Made by a program: the position numbers and the translations under genes | Part shown: piece by piece, positions 44,241-52,788 of the stretch | Numbering within the stretch: position 1 is the first letter of the stretch | Layout of the letters: the number at the start of each line of letters is the position of its first letter | Assembly: GCF_004000925.1 (NCBI RefSeq) | Contig: NZ_BIME01000002.1 | Coordinates: 372,001 to 436,000 of the forward strand | Source: Paenibacillus illinoisensis NBRC 15959 | Lineage (GTDB): Bacteria > Bacillota > Bacilli > Paenibacillales > Paenibacillaceae | Length of the DNA stretch: 64,000 nt | Reading direction: 5' to 3' | Notes under the pieces: model-generated | The model's input: only the letters and a program-made list of their open reading frames with translations | What the model was told of the DNA's origin: nothing | Database searches by the model: none

Positions 44241-44321
44241 GTGCCGTAATCTAATTTTGATTGAAATATCAATTATATTAGTTATTAAAGTAACTTATTG
44301 AGAAATGGAGAATAAGCTTCG

Positions 44322-45599
44322 ATGAAGTCATCTGATTTAACCCGTCCATTTTACTTTTTATGGACGACCCAGACTGCTGCGAATGCAGCAGACGTGCTTT
44401 ACATCATGGCACTTACAGTGCTGGTCCTTGATCGAACTGACTCTCTTGTATCGGCAGCGCTTATGCCGCTAATGCGCAGCGGAGCCCAAATGCTGAGCAG
44501 TTTGATTGCGCCATTACTGATTAATCGTTTCAAGTTGTCCAACCTTCTATTGATGTCACAAGTGGGACAATTTTTGTTATTCATTGGCTTGGCGGTTTAT
44601 TTGCAGTTTAACGGAGAGGCTTCATCACTTGTTTTGGTGTTTTTGCTTGTATTCGTGATGTCTTTTCTCGATGGATGGACAACTCCGGCTCGTAATGCAC
44701 TTGTTCCGCGTTTGGTATTACGTGAGCAAGGTCTGCTCAAAGCCAACGGACTGCTTAGCGTCAGCGATCAGATCGTGCAATTTGCAGGCTGGGGACTAAG
44801 CGGTATCATCGTTGCATTTATGGGAGCTAGCCCCACTTTATTGCTCACCGCTGTTATTTATGGTCTGGCCGCGGTATTTACGCTGGGTGTCAAAGAACCC
44901 ATGAAATCGGAAGTCGTCGAAAAGGAATTAGATGCAATTTCGAATCCCATATCGGAAATTGGCACATCCAAATGGCATACGTTAACTGAAGGCTGGAAAA
45001 TGATATGGGAAACGCCTCGCCTGAGGGTGCTAACCTTTATGGACATTATCGACATGCTCGGAGCATCGATTTGGGTAGGCGCATTTACCCTTGCTTTTGT
45101 ACAAGTTGCACTTGGTCAAGGCGAAGAATGGTGGGGATTTATTAATGCGGCTTATTTTGCAGGGACCATAGGTGGTGGTTTGCTGGTACTGGCACTGGCA
45201 CGGATTATCGGTAACCGTTATGTATTGGTGATGATGATTGGTATGGCTGGATATGGAGTGCTGACCGCGCTTTATGCACTTAACACGCTGCCTTTTGTCG
45301 CTCTTATTTTAGTCATGTTAATGGGGCCATTCGCGGAACTCTCCGTGATTAACCGCCGCACATTGATTCAGCATAGTGTAGACAAACAGCTGCTGCCCAA
45401 GGTGTTATCTGCTCAAGCTTCACTTATGCATCTCGTATTTTGCATTTCGCTGCTGGGCATGGCTGGACTTGCCGAATACATCGGGATTGTGAATCTCTAT
45501 TTGTTCGCGGCTGGACTAACCATTCTAGCACTTTTGGTAGGTTTGCTGAGCTACCGGGCTTTCCGGGACCAAGCCGATCATACTCATATAAGCGGGTAA
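44322..45599 (+). CDS. MFS transporter of the enterobactin/macrolide exporter type
   Basis: 425 aa, 12 membrane segments, with a cytosolic loop between TM6 and TM7 (KEPMKSEVVEKELDA). The N-terminus FYFLWTTQTAANAADVLYIM and the block FLDGWTTPARNALVPRLV are typical for DHA3-type exporters (MefA, EntS, YfiS). It probably exports a drug or metabolite. AATGGAGAATAAGC precedes the ATG. A TTGANNNNTCAA-like palindrome at 44261-44272 lies 50 bases upstream and may bind a MarR-type repressor. Confidence 0.85.
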   Translation: MKSSDLTRPFYFLWTTQTAANAADVLYIMALTVLVLDRTDSLVSAALMPLMRSGAQMLSSLIAPLLINRFKLSNLLLMSQVGQFLLFIGLAVYLQFNGEASSLVLVFLLVFVMSFLDGWTTPARNALVPRLVLREQGLLKANGLLSVSDQIVQFAGWGLSGIIVAFMGASPTLLLTAVIYGLAAVFTLGVKEPMKSEVVEKELDAISNPISEIGTSKWHTLTEGWKMIWETPRLRVLTFMDIIDMLGASIWVGAFTLAFVQVALGQGEEWWGFINAAYFAGTIGGGLLVLALARIIGNRYVLVMMIGMAGYGVLTALYALNTLPFVALILVMLMGPFAELSVINRRTLIQHSVDKQLLPKVLSAQASLMHLVFCISLLGMAGLAEYIGIVNLYLFAAGLTILALLVGLLSYRAFRDQADHTHISG

Positions 45600-45650
45600 C
45601 ATATGCCATGTACCATGATTAGAAAACGATAACGTTAATAAAAAATCACG

Positions 45651-45682
45651 GGCAGTCTGCGGAATGGCGTCTGCCTTTTTTA
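45651..45682 (+). terminator. Terminator of the MFS gene
   Basis: GGCAG / CTGCC outer stem with further imperfect pairs, then TTTTTT. Confidence 0.72.
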
Positions 45683-45745
45683 ATCATGAAATTTGAATCT
45701 GTTTGAATGATTTAAGAATTTAAGGATCTAAGAAGTTATGAGGTG

Positions 45746-45781
45746 TGAACGCTACTGACATACCGTGGTCAGTAGCGTTCA
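45746..45781. repeat. Perfect 14-bp inverted repeat with 8-base loop
   Basis: TGAACGCTACTGAC / GTCAGTAGCGTTCA around ATACCGTG. It lies between the MFS terminator and the VOC promoter, without a T run. It could be an extra terminator-like hairpin, a regulatory site or a dispersed repeat. Confidence 0.75.
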
Positions 45782-45810
45782 TTTATGATTTACAAGGGTG
45801 GAAGCTTGTT

Positions 45811-45841
45811 CTGACCTAAAGTTGTTTTGGCATTGTATCTT
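45811..45841 (+). promoter_or_regulatory. MerR-like 19-bp-spacer promoter before the VOC gene (tentative)
   Basis: CTGACC (45811-45816) and TATCTT (45836-45841) are 19 bases apart. CTGACCTAAAGTT shares 12 bases with TTGACCTAAAGTT of the exporter promoter at 17992, but the right half of the dyad is absent here. Confidence 0.4.
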
Positions 45842-45865
45842 TTATTGTAGAAAGGATGTACTTTA

Positions 45866-46270
45866 ATGAATTTCGCTTCTGTACGTGTAATTACCGACGA
45901 CGTGGATCGTCTTGTCGAGTTCTATGAGGAAGTACTGGGCATCACAGCGGAACGTCCCGCGCCAGTCTTTGCCGAACTCGTTCTGCCTTCGTGCACTCTG
46001 GCTATAGGCCACTCCCAGACGGCACCACTGTTCGGTGTTGGTTCCGCAGTGGCTGCCTACAATCGCAGTGTCATCCTCGAGTTCCGTGTTCATGATGTCG
46101 ATGCCGAATACGAACGTTTGAAGCCTGTTGTTAATGACTGGGTGAAGGAACCGACTACGATGCCGTGGGGGAATCGTGCGATATTGTTCCGTGATCCCGA
46201 CGGCAATCTCATTAACCTCTTCCAGCCAGTGAGCGAGGAAGCGATTAAACGGTTCAGCGGTAGAGGTTAA
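45866..46270 (+). CDS. VOC (glyoxalase-like) family protein
   Basis: 134 aa VOC fold. The first module starts SVRVITDDVDRLVEFYEEVL and the second ends RAILFRDPDGNLINLFQP, with possible metal ligands Glu/His in these strands. The wide substrate range (lactoylglutathione, dioxygenase substrates, antibiotics) prevents a more exact call. AAAGGATG precedes the ATG. A possible MerR-type promoter lies upstream, which would fit a detoxification role. Confidence 0.82.
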   Translation: MNFASVRVITDDVDRLVEFYEEVLGITAERPAPVFAELVLPSCTLAIGHSQTAPLFGVGSAVAAYNRSVILEFRVHDVDAEYERLKPVVNDWVKEPTTMPWGNRAILFRDPDGNLINLFQPVSEEAIKRFSGRG

Positions 46271-46300
46271 AAGTCTATCACTAGTTAACCGAAATCAAAG

Positions 46301-46328
46301 CAGCTGATCCATATGATCAGCTGTTTTT
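46301..46328 (+). terminator. Rho-independent terminator of the VOC gene
   Basis: Perfect CAGCTGATC / GATCAGCTG stem, loop CATAT, then TTTTT. Confidence 0.87.
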
Positions 46329-46536
46329 GATTTACTTCTAACCTAACGAAAGGATAGCGTCTGAGCTAGAGGTGACTCAATAATCTTGTTATATGAATAG
46401 CATGCCTATTGAAAATAGCTGCATCAAATCCATAATATTCAATTTATTTAGTAACTTTTTCCGTATTCGAGCGTTTAATAGTATGACTTTTAATAGATTG
46501 AAATTTGCGAGGGAGCGAAAGGGGAAGAAATAAAGA

Positions 46537-48840
46537 ATGAATTTGAAAAAGAATATGTCCATAATCACGGCGGTGGCTGTACTTCAAGCATTTACAGTTG
46601 GTTCAGCGAGCGCACAAACCGTGGATCAAGGGGAAGCAGCAGTTGTAACGCCTGCCAAAGTAGAATCCGTAGAGGTCATGAAGAAAGAACAGCCGCTTAC
46701 CGAGAATGAAGTGAAAATAAAAAGCAGCACATCATCAAAAGGTGAATCTACTGTAGAAGACACGGAAGCCTCCAAATCAGCAGTCGTGGAGACAACACCG
46801 GCGGCAGAAAATGATCCGGCTGCTGTTGATCAAGCAACAACAACGAATGAATCCGAGGAGGGTTCCGCGATCCAGGAAGGAACTGCCGAGGATGACAAGA
46901 CGCCAGCTACGCCAGCTATTCCAGCTCAAGTAGAGCAGCCTGCAACAGGTACTGCTGCCGGAACGCCGGGTGGAGACCTTACATTGTACATGAACAGCAA
47001 TAAAATGGAGCAGGATGGAAAATCGTATCTTGCAGGCCAGCCAATGACTGTCAAAAACGGTGTATCCTATGTTGCGATTCGTGCTTTGGTGGATCGTGTG
47101 GGATACGGAGTTAAATACGATAACAAAACCAAGGAGACCATTATTATCAGTGGTGACAATGAGCTCCGATTCAAAACAAACAGCAAGGTTTATACCGTTA
47201 ATGGTGAGTCCAGAACGATGAAAGGCCCTGCGTATCAGCAAAAAAATACGTTTATGGTGCCTTTAACTTCCATTACTCAAGCTCTGAACATTTCCTACAA
47301 AGTGAATCAGTCGGCGAAAACCGTTGTGCTCAATTTACATAAGAAACCTGTTGCAAGCTTTGTGATTTCCCAAAAGGAAATTTTTGCGGGAGATACAGTG
47401 GATTATGTGACTTCCTATAGTTCTCCAAACGGTCTGGAGATCACGAGCGAACGCTGGACAGGTCGTCAGGATTCGTTTGATCAAGCGGGTACATATACCA
47501 TTTCATATCAAGTTCAGGATTCAAACGGCCAGTGGAGTGATCCCTATTCGGTTACAATTCAAGTGTTGCAGCCTAATCTTCCACCTGTAGCCATGTTCAC
47601 AACGGACAAGGACCAATATAAAATGGGTGAAAAAATAACGTACATGGATCAAAGTACAGATGATGAAGGCAAGATTGAGAAAACGGTTTGGGATAACAAT
47701 CCGCTTGCATTCTTTGAACCTGGACCCAAAACGGTAACCTTGACCGTCACAGATAACCATGGTGCTACTGATACGTATTCCAAAGTCATAAACATAACCA
47801 ATGAGACGTTATATAATTTCTCGGATTTTAATTTACTCTTCACTCCGGTTGGACAGAAATTTACCTTCAATGGTGGCGAAGTGACTTCCATGGAGAAAGT
47901 ACCTTATACGTATAGGGATGAGGCAAGTCTGCTCATTCGCAGCAACAGTCCTGAAACGGTTAATACGGAAGGCATTGTGTACCAGGAGTCTTCTTCGGGG
48001 CAGACGCGCTTCATGATTCACCATGTGAACAATACAGGCAAACGAGTAAAAATGTATGTTATTGCGACAAATAACAACCCATATCCGGCAGTATTCGAGC
48101 AGCAAAATATGGGCTTCGCAGGACCTACACCGTTTGCTACTGTAGCCGGCAAATTGTCTATTGATAAATGGTTCAAGTCGATACAGACTGGAGCGGATCA
48201 AAAGAAAGAATATTTTGAACCAGGGGAAAGTAAACTGATTTTGACTGAACTCAATAAAACTCCGATGAAAGAAGGACAAGTAATCTCACTGTATTCGGAT
48301 GCATTCAGCGATTATTCCCTGGATTATAACGTTATTCTAGTTGAAGAAAATAAAGACCCGTTCGAAGCGTTACCAACGCTGCCTGTGCTCGATCGTGACG
48401 GTGTGCACAACCGTGGCACATACCCGAATGCAACTCGTGTTATAACGTACGACCAGCAAGTGGGAGCCACGCCAGCGCGATTGCCCCTTGGAGACAATGC
48501 CAGTGACCCGAATTTGGTTGGAACGGATCCGATGGCTTACACGGATGCATCCAATGCAGGTAACTTTGGGGTGTTATACAAAATCACGTTAAGCAATGTT
48601 GCTCCGCGTACACTGATCTCGTTTAACCCACGTGGAGGAAAGTACTTTGGAGTAGCTCTTGTTAACGGTCAAGTTGTACAAATTGTCGATGGTAGCTTAT
48701 CGATCAACACGTCCAGTGAACAAAGCGTACTATACCGAACAGGATCCTCTTCGGAAAGTGTAACGATCCTTTTCTCAGCAGCCCCAGGAAGCAACCTGCC
48801 AGTTAACCTGCTCTTTACACCGCTCCCAATGGAGAAGTAG
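46537..48840 (+). CDS. Secreted protein with copper-amine-oxidase-N and PKD domains
   Basis: 767 aa. A Sec signal peptide (MNLKKN..., cleavage near SASA-QT, residue 26) is followed by a ~120-residue low-complexity Glu/Thr/Ala/Pro stalk. Residues ~145-265 match the stress-related copper amine oxidase N-terminal domain (GVSYVAIRALVDRVGY, KTNSKVYTVNG, FMVPLTSITQAL) that recurs in Paenibacillus exported proteins. Two PKD-like domains follow (about 270-345 and 348-425, with SVTIQV and the block TDNHGATDTYSKVINI). The C-terminal ~340 residues are unrecognised; they look beta-rich and contain no S-layer homology domain. No catalytic motif is apparent, so a wall-associated binding or structural role is likely. 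It is monocistronic. Confidence 0.8.
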   Translation: MNLKKNMSIITAVAVLQAFTVGSASAQTVDQGEAAVVTPAKVESVEVMKKEQPLTENEVKIKSSTSSKGESTVEDTEASKSAVVETTPAAENDPAAVDQATTTNESEEGSAIQEGTAEDDKTPATPAIPAQVEQPATGTAAGTPGGDLTLYMNSNKMEQDGKSYLAGQPMTVKNGVSYVAIRALVDRVGYGVKYDNKTKETIIISGDNELRFKTNSKVYTVNGESRTMKGPAYQQKNTFMVPLTSITQALNISYKVNQSAKTVVLNLHKKPVASFVISQKEIFAGDTVDYVTSYSSPNGLEITSERWTGRQDSFDQAGTYTISYQVQDSNGQWSDPYSVTIQVLQPNLPPVAMFTTDKDQYKMGEKITYMDQSTDDEGKIEKTVWDNNPLAFFEPGPKTVTLTVTDNHGATDTYSKVINITNETLYNFSDFNLLFTPVGQKFTFNGGEVTSMEKVPYTYRDEASLLIRSNSPETVNTEGIVYQESSSGQTRFMIHHVNNTGKRVKMYVIATNNNPYPAVFEQQNMGFAGPTPFATVAGKLSIDKWFKSIQTGADQKKEYFEPGESKLILTELNKTPMKEGQVISLYSDAFSDYSLDYNVILVEENKDPFEALPTLPVLDRDGVHNRGTYPNATRVITYDQQVGATPARLPLGDNASDPNLVGTDPMAYTDASNAGNFGVLYKITLSNVAPRTLISFNPRGGKYFGVALVNGQVVQIVDGSLSINTSSEQSVLYRTGSSSESVTILFSAAPGSNLPVNLLFTPLPMEK

Positions 48841-48897
48841 TGTAGTTGATCTTATGGACCAGAGTGATAACAAATAATTTATTTTGCTTAAGCATGG

Positions 48898-48926
48898 AAA
48901 GAAGGACTCCTTAGGGAGTCTTTTCT
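48898..48926 (+). terminator. Rho-independent terminator of the PKD protein gene
   Basis: AAGGACTCC / GGAGTCTTTT stem, loop TTAG, then TTTTCT. Confidence 0.85.
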
Positions 48927-49026
48927 GTTATACAATCGCTGTTAGAAGAATTTGACGGCAGGGAAGTAGAAAAGTCTGTTAAAACTAAATTATCTCTATT
49001 ACGAACGATATAGGGGGATAACAACG

Positions 49027-50517
49027 ATGGCATTTCCTGATCCAACATGGGCAAGGTTAGGATTTATGGAACCACCGGATTTTCATAATTCCGGCCATAA
49101 TATTGGAGTAGTAATCATTGATAAAATGAAACCCCATCATACAATTCGCCACTTGGGTGACCGAATTAAGTACGTAACTGTCGAAAATGATTTAACTATA
49201 AATTGCAATAATATTGCATTCCAATCTTCAGGTGAGGTAGATGAGGATGTCGGTGAACATGGCTTGATGACAATATTAACCCTTGCTCATAAACCTTTTT
49301 TTTTAGAAGGAAAAACACATGTAGGTCTTTCTCCTGCTGCAAACTTCATTGTGCTTGACCATGGTGCTTTCAGAGAAGGTGAAGGTGAGCGTTTAAAATA
49401 TGGAATGGATTGGGTCCTGAAACAGCCAAACTGGAATATTAAAATTATTTTATGCACAGGTTGGCATGCTTCGGATAATCCTGTACTCCTACAGAAAACT
49501 CATAAAAATTCAACAGTTCAAGCTTTAAATTCTGCAGTCCAAAGAGGTTTGATGGTCATCTGTTCAAACGGTAATACCAGATTGGGCAACATTATGCCGC
49601 CTATCGAATATTTCACTGTGGGCGGCTTCAATGATCGTGGGAAGGCGGAGCGTCACCTGCATTTGCCTTATCCCGATGAGCCGTTTGGCAAGAATGGAGA
49701 TGGTCATTTCAGGCCAGATATTCTAGCTCCAAGAGTATACCTAACGCTTCCTTTCTGTGAATCCAAGGAGAGAGAAGAACAGGTATCATATTATTGGGGA
49801 ACTTCCGGTGCAGCAACACTCGTAACTGGTATTGCTGCGTACTTATTTTCTAAATATCCCGAATTAGATTCAAAAAACTTACGTAGTAAATTGATTGAAA
49901 ATGCTGATCCAATAGAAGATTACAAAAATAATGCACCAAGAATAAATGTAGGTAATGTAATTCATAGTTTAGAAATGCAGGTCAACCTGAAAAAAGCAAA
50001 CCCATGTGTATCGAGTGTCCGTATTGCTAGCCATGACCACCATTCTATAGAATCTTTAGATGATATTGAAAGGGGGTTAGCTTTATCCAAACTTGTTCAA
50101 CAACAAATCGTAACTCGACAAGAATTATGGAAGTATGCTGAAGATGAATCCGATGTAGTAAGGAAAATTGCAGTCTACGCCTTAGCTAAACCAGAAGACG
50201 AATATGAGAGAAGGCTCTATTGGAAACGATTAAGCGAGGAAAGCGAGGGAGGAGTGCGCGGTTGGTATGCGCACGGATTGTTACAAAATACGAATGAATC
50301 TGAAGTATCCAAGTGGATTCCATGTTCCACAGATAGCAATTGGGCAGTCCGTTGGTCTGTTAGTGAATACTTAGCTAGATATGATGATTCCTTTCCTCAA
50401 TTGGAAAAGACGCATGATCCGGATTTGATACAAGAAAAGGCTAGTAAGGTACTGCAGTGGTTAAAAAAAATCCAAGGATTTAATGTGAAGAAGAACAGGC
50501 TTGAAAACGGTCTATAA
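49027..50517 (+). CDS. Intracellular S8 (subtilisin-like) peptidase with C-terminal helical domain
   Basis: 496 aa with no signal peptide or pro-peptide. The S8 triad is present: Asp32 in VVIIDKMKP (the usual DTG is DKM), His78 in VGEHGLMTIL (usual HGT is HGL), oxyanion Asn181 in VICSNGN and Ser260 in GTSGAATLVTGIAAYL. Residues ~345-490 are helical and look like HEAT-type repeats (DESDVVRKIAVYALAKPED, EGGVRGWYAHGLLQ, DSNWAVRWSVSEYLARYDD). The lack of a secretion signal means it acts inside the cell. It is more AT-rich than its neighbours, which hints at horizontal transfer. AGGGGGATAACAACG precedes the ATG. It stands alone; substrate unknown. Confidence 0.82.
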   Translation: MAFPDPTWARLGFMEPPDFHNSGHNIGVVIIDKMKPHHTIRHLGDRIKYVTVENDLTINCNNIAFQSSGEVDEDVGEHGLMTILTLAHKPFFLEGKTHVGLSPAANFIVLDHGAFREGEGERLKYGMDWVLKQPNWNIKIILCTGWHASDNPVLLQKTHKNSTVQALNSAVQRGLMVICSNGNTRLGNIMPPIEYFTVGGFNDRGKAERHLHLPYPDEPFGKNGDGHFRPDILAPRVYLTLPFCESKEREEQVSYYWGTSGAATLVTGIAAYLFSKYPELDSKNLRSKLIENADPIEDYKNNAPRINVGNVIHSLEMQVNLKKANPCVSSVRIASHDHHSIESLDDIERGLALSKLVQQQIVTRQELWKYAEDESDVVRKIAVYALAKPEDEYERRLYWKRLSEESEGGVRGWYAHGLLQNTNESEVSKWIPCSTDSNWAVRWSVSEYLARYDDSFPQLEKTHDPDLIQEKASKVLQWLKKIQGFNVKKNRLENGL

Positions 50518-50592
50518 AACTCGCTAATAGGACGTAAAGATCTCCATAAAATGGACCAAGCTCGGCAGTTCCAGACCGTTTCCCTTTAAATG

Positions 50593-51018
50593 TTACATAT
50601 CTTTCATATTGAATTGCATACGTGCGAGCATGTCTGTCATCATGGCAACTTCTTCCTCACTGAAATCAAGCAGCATCTGATGAACGAACTGGTTACGATC
50701 CTGTTTGAAGTTGGCTATATGTGTGAGTCCTTGTTCCGTTAACCGAACGAAGGTTTCTCTTTGGTCAATGGGATTTCGTCTTCTTGATACGAGACCATCT
50801 GCTTCCAGCTGCTTCAAATGGCGTGTAATGGCAGCACTGTCGATGTGAATGGCTTTTTGCAAATGGCTTTGAGTCACCTCTTCATGAATATAGAGATGGT
50901 ACAGCAGAACATATCGTGAGGAACTGATCCCCGTACAACGTTCAAATTTGGGTTTCAGCTGATTACTTATATTTTTAAGTAGAATTAGTAGGTTTTCTTG
51001 CTCCAATGAACAATTCAT
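50593..51018 (-). CDS. MarR-family transcriptional regulator
   Basis: 141 aa winged-helix repressor: recognition block SAAITRHLKQLEADGLVSR near residue 60, wing RRRNPIDQRETFVRLTEQG near 80, with dimerising helices at both ends. I start it at 51018 (MNCSLEQ), preceded by AAGGAGGGGC; a longer frame begins 93 bases earlier without a site. It lies 145 bases downstream of the nitroreductase gene on the same strand. The three TTGANNNNTCAA boxes before that gene are typical MarR-type half-site pairs, so it may repress the pair in response to quinone-like or nitro compounds (inference). Confidence 0.87.
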   Translation of the reverse strand: MNCSLEQENLLILLKNISNQLKPKFERCTGISSSRYVLLYHLYIHEEVTQSHLQKAIHIDSAAITRHLKQLEADGLVSRRRNPIDQRETFVRLTEQGLTHIANFKQDRNQFVHQMLLDFSEEEVAMMTDMLARMQFNMKDM

Positions 51019-51162
51019 GTGTGCCCCTCCTTGAATGGTGCTGAATATCCTGGAAAAGCAGCCTGGTAACCAAGGCACATCTCTTCCAAGACATTCAGCA
51101 GCTAAAGGCAACTATATCACAATGTGATGGCTGTTCGCATTATGGCATGCAGCTAATTTGAT

Positions 51163-51807
51163 TTAAGCCCAGAATGTAGTTTCTTCTGCGGGCAGGCGGT
51201 AGGAGGTATATCCCTCGCTCGCTGCTTTACCGATGGTCAGCAGCATCACTGGTACATAACGTTCTTTATCCAATCCAAACACTTCGGCAATTTGATCTTT
51301 TTCATATCCACCAATTGGATTGGTGTCATATCCATGCGCACGGGCAACCAGCATTAATTGCATGGAAACCAGACCGGAGTCAAGCATAATGACATCGTTC
51401 ATTTCAGCATCAGACATGTTGTTATAGATCGGTTTGAATGCATTCAACTGAAAGTCCTTAACAGCTTGCGGCATTAATCCGAGCTCAACGGCTTTTCCAT
51501 AAATGTTTTCGGCATAATCAAAGTTGTTTTTGTCAGCAAACACGGCAATAACAGCTGAAGCTTGAGCTACTTTTTCTTTGTTGAAGCGGGACAGTGGCAC
51601 AAGTTTGTCTTTTCCCTCTGGTGTATCCACAACAAGGAAACGCCAAGGCTGCATGTTAATGGAGGAAGGAGCAGTGCTCGCTTCGTTGATCATTTGAGTC
51701 ATTTCTTCTCTGGTAATTTTGACGGATGGATCATAAGTCTTAATCGAGCGGCGTCCGTATATAATTTCATTAAAATCGTTTGTTTTTTGAGATGGTTTCA
51801 TAATCAT
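51163..51807 (-). CDS. Nitroreductase family protein (YdgI/NfnB-like)
   Basis: 214 aa FMN-dependent oxidoreductase. The family N-terminus is IIYGRRSIKTYD; APSSINMQPWRFLVV near residue 55 binds FMN, and the C-terminal block GGYEKDQIAEVFGLDKERY with VPVMLLTIGKAA is typical. It reduces nitroaromatics, quinones or flavins with NAD(P)H. Two adjacent in-frame ATGs (51807, 51801) follow GGGAGAG; either could be the start. It is the first gene of a unit with the MarR regulator, and its promoter region carries three regularly spaced operators. Confidence 0.87.
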   Translation of the reverse strand: MIMKPSQKTNDFNEIIYGRRSIKTYDPSVKITREEMTQMINEASTAPSSINMQPWRFLVVDTPEGKDKLVPLSRFNKEKVAQASAVIAVFADKNNFDYAENIYGKAVELGLMPQAVKDFQLNAFKPIYNNMSDAEMNDVIMLDSGLVSMQLMLVARAHGYDTNPIGGYEKDQIAEVFGLDKERYVPVMLLTIGKAASEGYTSYRLPAEETTFWA

Positions 51808-51828
51808 TTCTCTCCCTTTATCTAATAG

Positions 51829-51870
51829 TTGATGCATCAATATTTGACTAGTCAATAGTTGATATGTCAA
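51829..51870 (-). promoter_or_regulatory. Three TTGANNNNTCAA operators at exact 15-bp intervals
   Basis: TTGATGCATCAA (51829-51840), TTGACTAGTCAA (51844-51855) and TTGATATGTCAA (51859-51870) start 15 bases apart. On the minus strand a TTGACA (-35 candidate) is part of the most upstream box, so the boxes overlap the core promoter. This fits repression by the MarR protein encoded downstream. Confidence 0.8.
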
Positions 51871-52047
51871 ATATAATTGAATTCTTGAATCATTTCAACC
51901 TTTTTATTATGTTAAAATATGCTAAACCATAAGATGAACGATTGTATTGTTCAGTTGCACAATAAGAAAATAAGCCTTTGTCGAATGTAGTTGATTAGAA
52001 TTGAACTGGTGAATTTAAAGTGATTAAAAGAAGAGGGGATTGTCGAA

Positions 52048-52503
52048 ATGAAGACAATTAAGGCTATGATGGAGCATCTGTACTGGGCCGACGGACGCAT
52101 CTTGGACGCGCTTCAGAAAAGTGAGACGAAGAACAAAGGCCTGTTAAAGCTGGTTAGGCATGTCGCGGTTGCAGAACGTGTCTGGCTATCCAGATTGCTT
52201 GGCAAGGATAGCGGGCAGTATTCGTTATGGGAGGAGGCAGAAGACCTCTCGGTGATCCGGTCGATGTTCGAAGAAAACGCCAAGCAATATCGCGTCTATA
52301 TGGAAGGACTTGATGAATCCCGGTTGGACGAGATGCTTGACTACGTGAACCAGAGCGGGGTTCTCTTTCAAACGTCTGTCCGGGACATCCTGTCACAGGT
52401 TATCTTACATGGGCAATATCACCGGGGACAGATCAACCAAGCGCTTCGAATTGAATCGGCAGAGCCTGTTCAAATCGATTACATTACGTTTGCGAGGCTA
52501 TAA
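52048..52503 (+). CDS. DinB-family protein
   Basis: 151 aa four-helix bundle of the DinB/YfiT superfamily. The metal-binding histidines are expected at LVRHVAVAERVW (near residue 38) and in the C-terminal HGQYHRGQINQAL motif, which is diagnostic. Such proteins are metal-dependent transferases acting on thiols (bacillithiol or mycothiol) or have unknown roles; despite the name, DNA damage induction is not implied here. AAGAGGGGATTG precedes the ATG. It is transcribed alone, divergently from the nitroreductase. Confidence 0.85.
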   Translation: MKTIKAMMEHLYWADGRILDALQKSETKNKGLLKLVRHVAVAERVWLSRLLGKDSGQYSLWEEAEDLSVIRSMFEENAKQYRVYMEGLDESRLDEMLDYVNQSGVLFQTSVRDILSQVILHGQYHRGQINQALRIESAEPVQIDYITFARL

Positions 52504-52611
52504 GAGAAGCTAACACTCAATAGATTGAAAGGAATTGGGTTTAACATACCGGCTAACGGTAGCTCAATAAAACGAGAAAATTTACCGGAATGACAGCCGA
52601 CAGCTTAACGG

Positions 52612-52653
52612 TTTAAAAAAAATAGCAAGGAGCTTCTGTTACTAGCTCCTTGC
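52612..52653 (-). terminator. Terminator of the GH125 gene
   Basis: Perfect GCAAGGAGCT / AGCTCCTTGC stem, 9-base loop; on the minus strand it is followed by a TATTTTTTTT run. It points away from the DinB gene and towards the end of the GH125 gene. Confidence 0.82.
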
Positions 52654-52788
52654 ATAGTTATTCGATCATGGCTCCAAAATCGACTGAGCCCGCCCTCTAA
52701 TCTAAGCGGCGCAGCGGTTTTTTTATTTGCAAAGCATTACTTTTTGAAAGCAGTGTTTCTTCAGAATGCCAAGATCAGTAAGAAGAGC

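Larger units (their letters stand above)
43784..44321. other. Intergenic region with two terminators and a 28-codon ORF
   Basis: The stretch holds terminators at 43908-43934 and 44092-44117 and the small ORF at 44154-44240. Between the terminators a short open frame (ending in TAG near 44081) reads LKEYDIADLEVILVFLINGP; it has no ribosome binding site and may be a remnant. ATTGAAATATCAAT (44260-44273) fits TTGANNNNTCAA. Confidence 0.45.
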
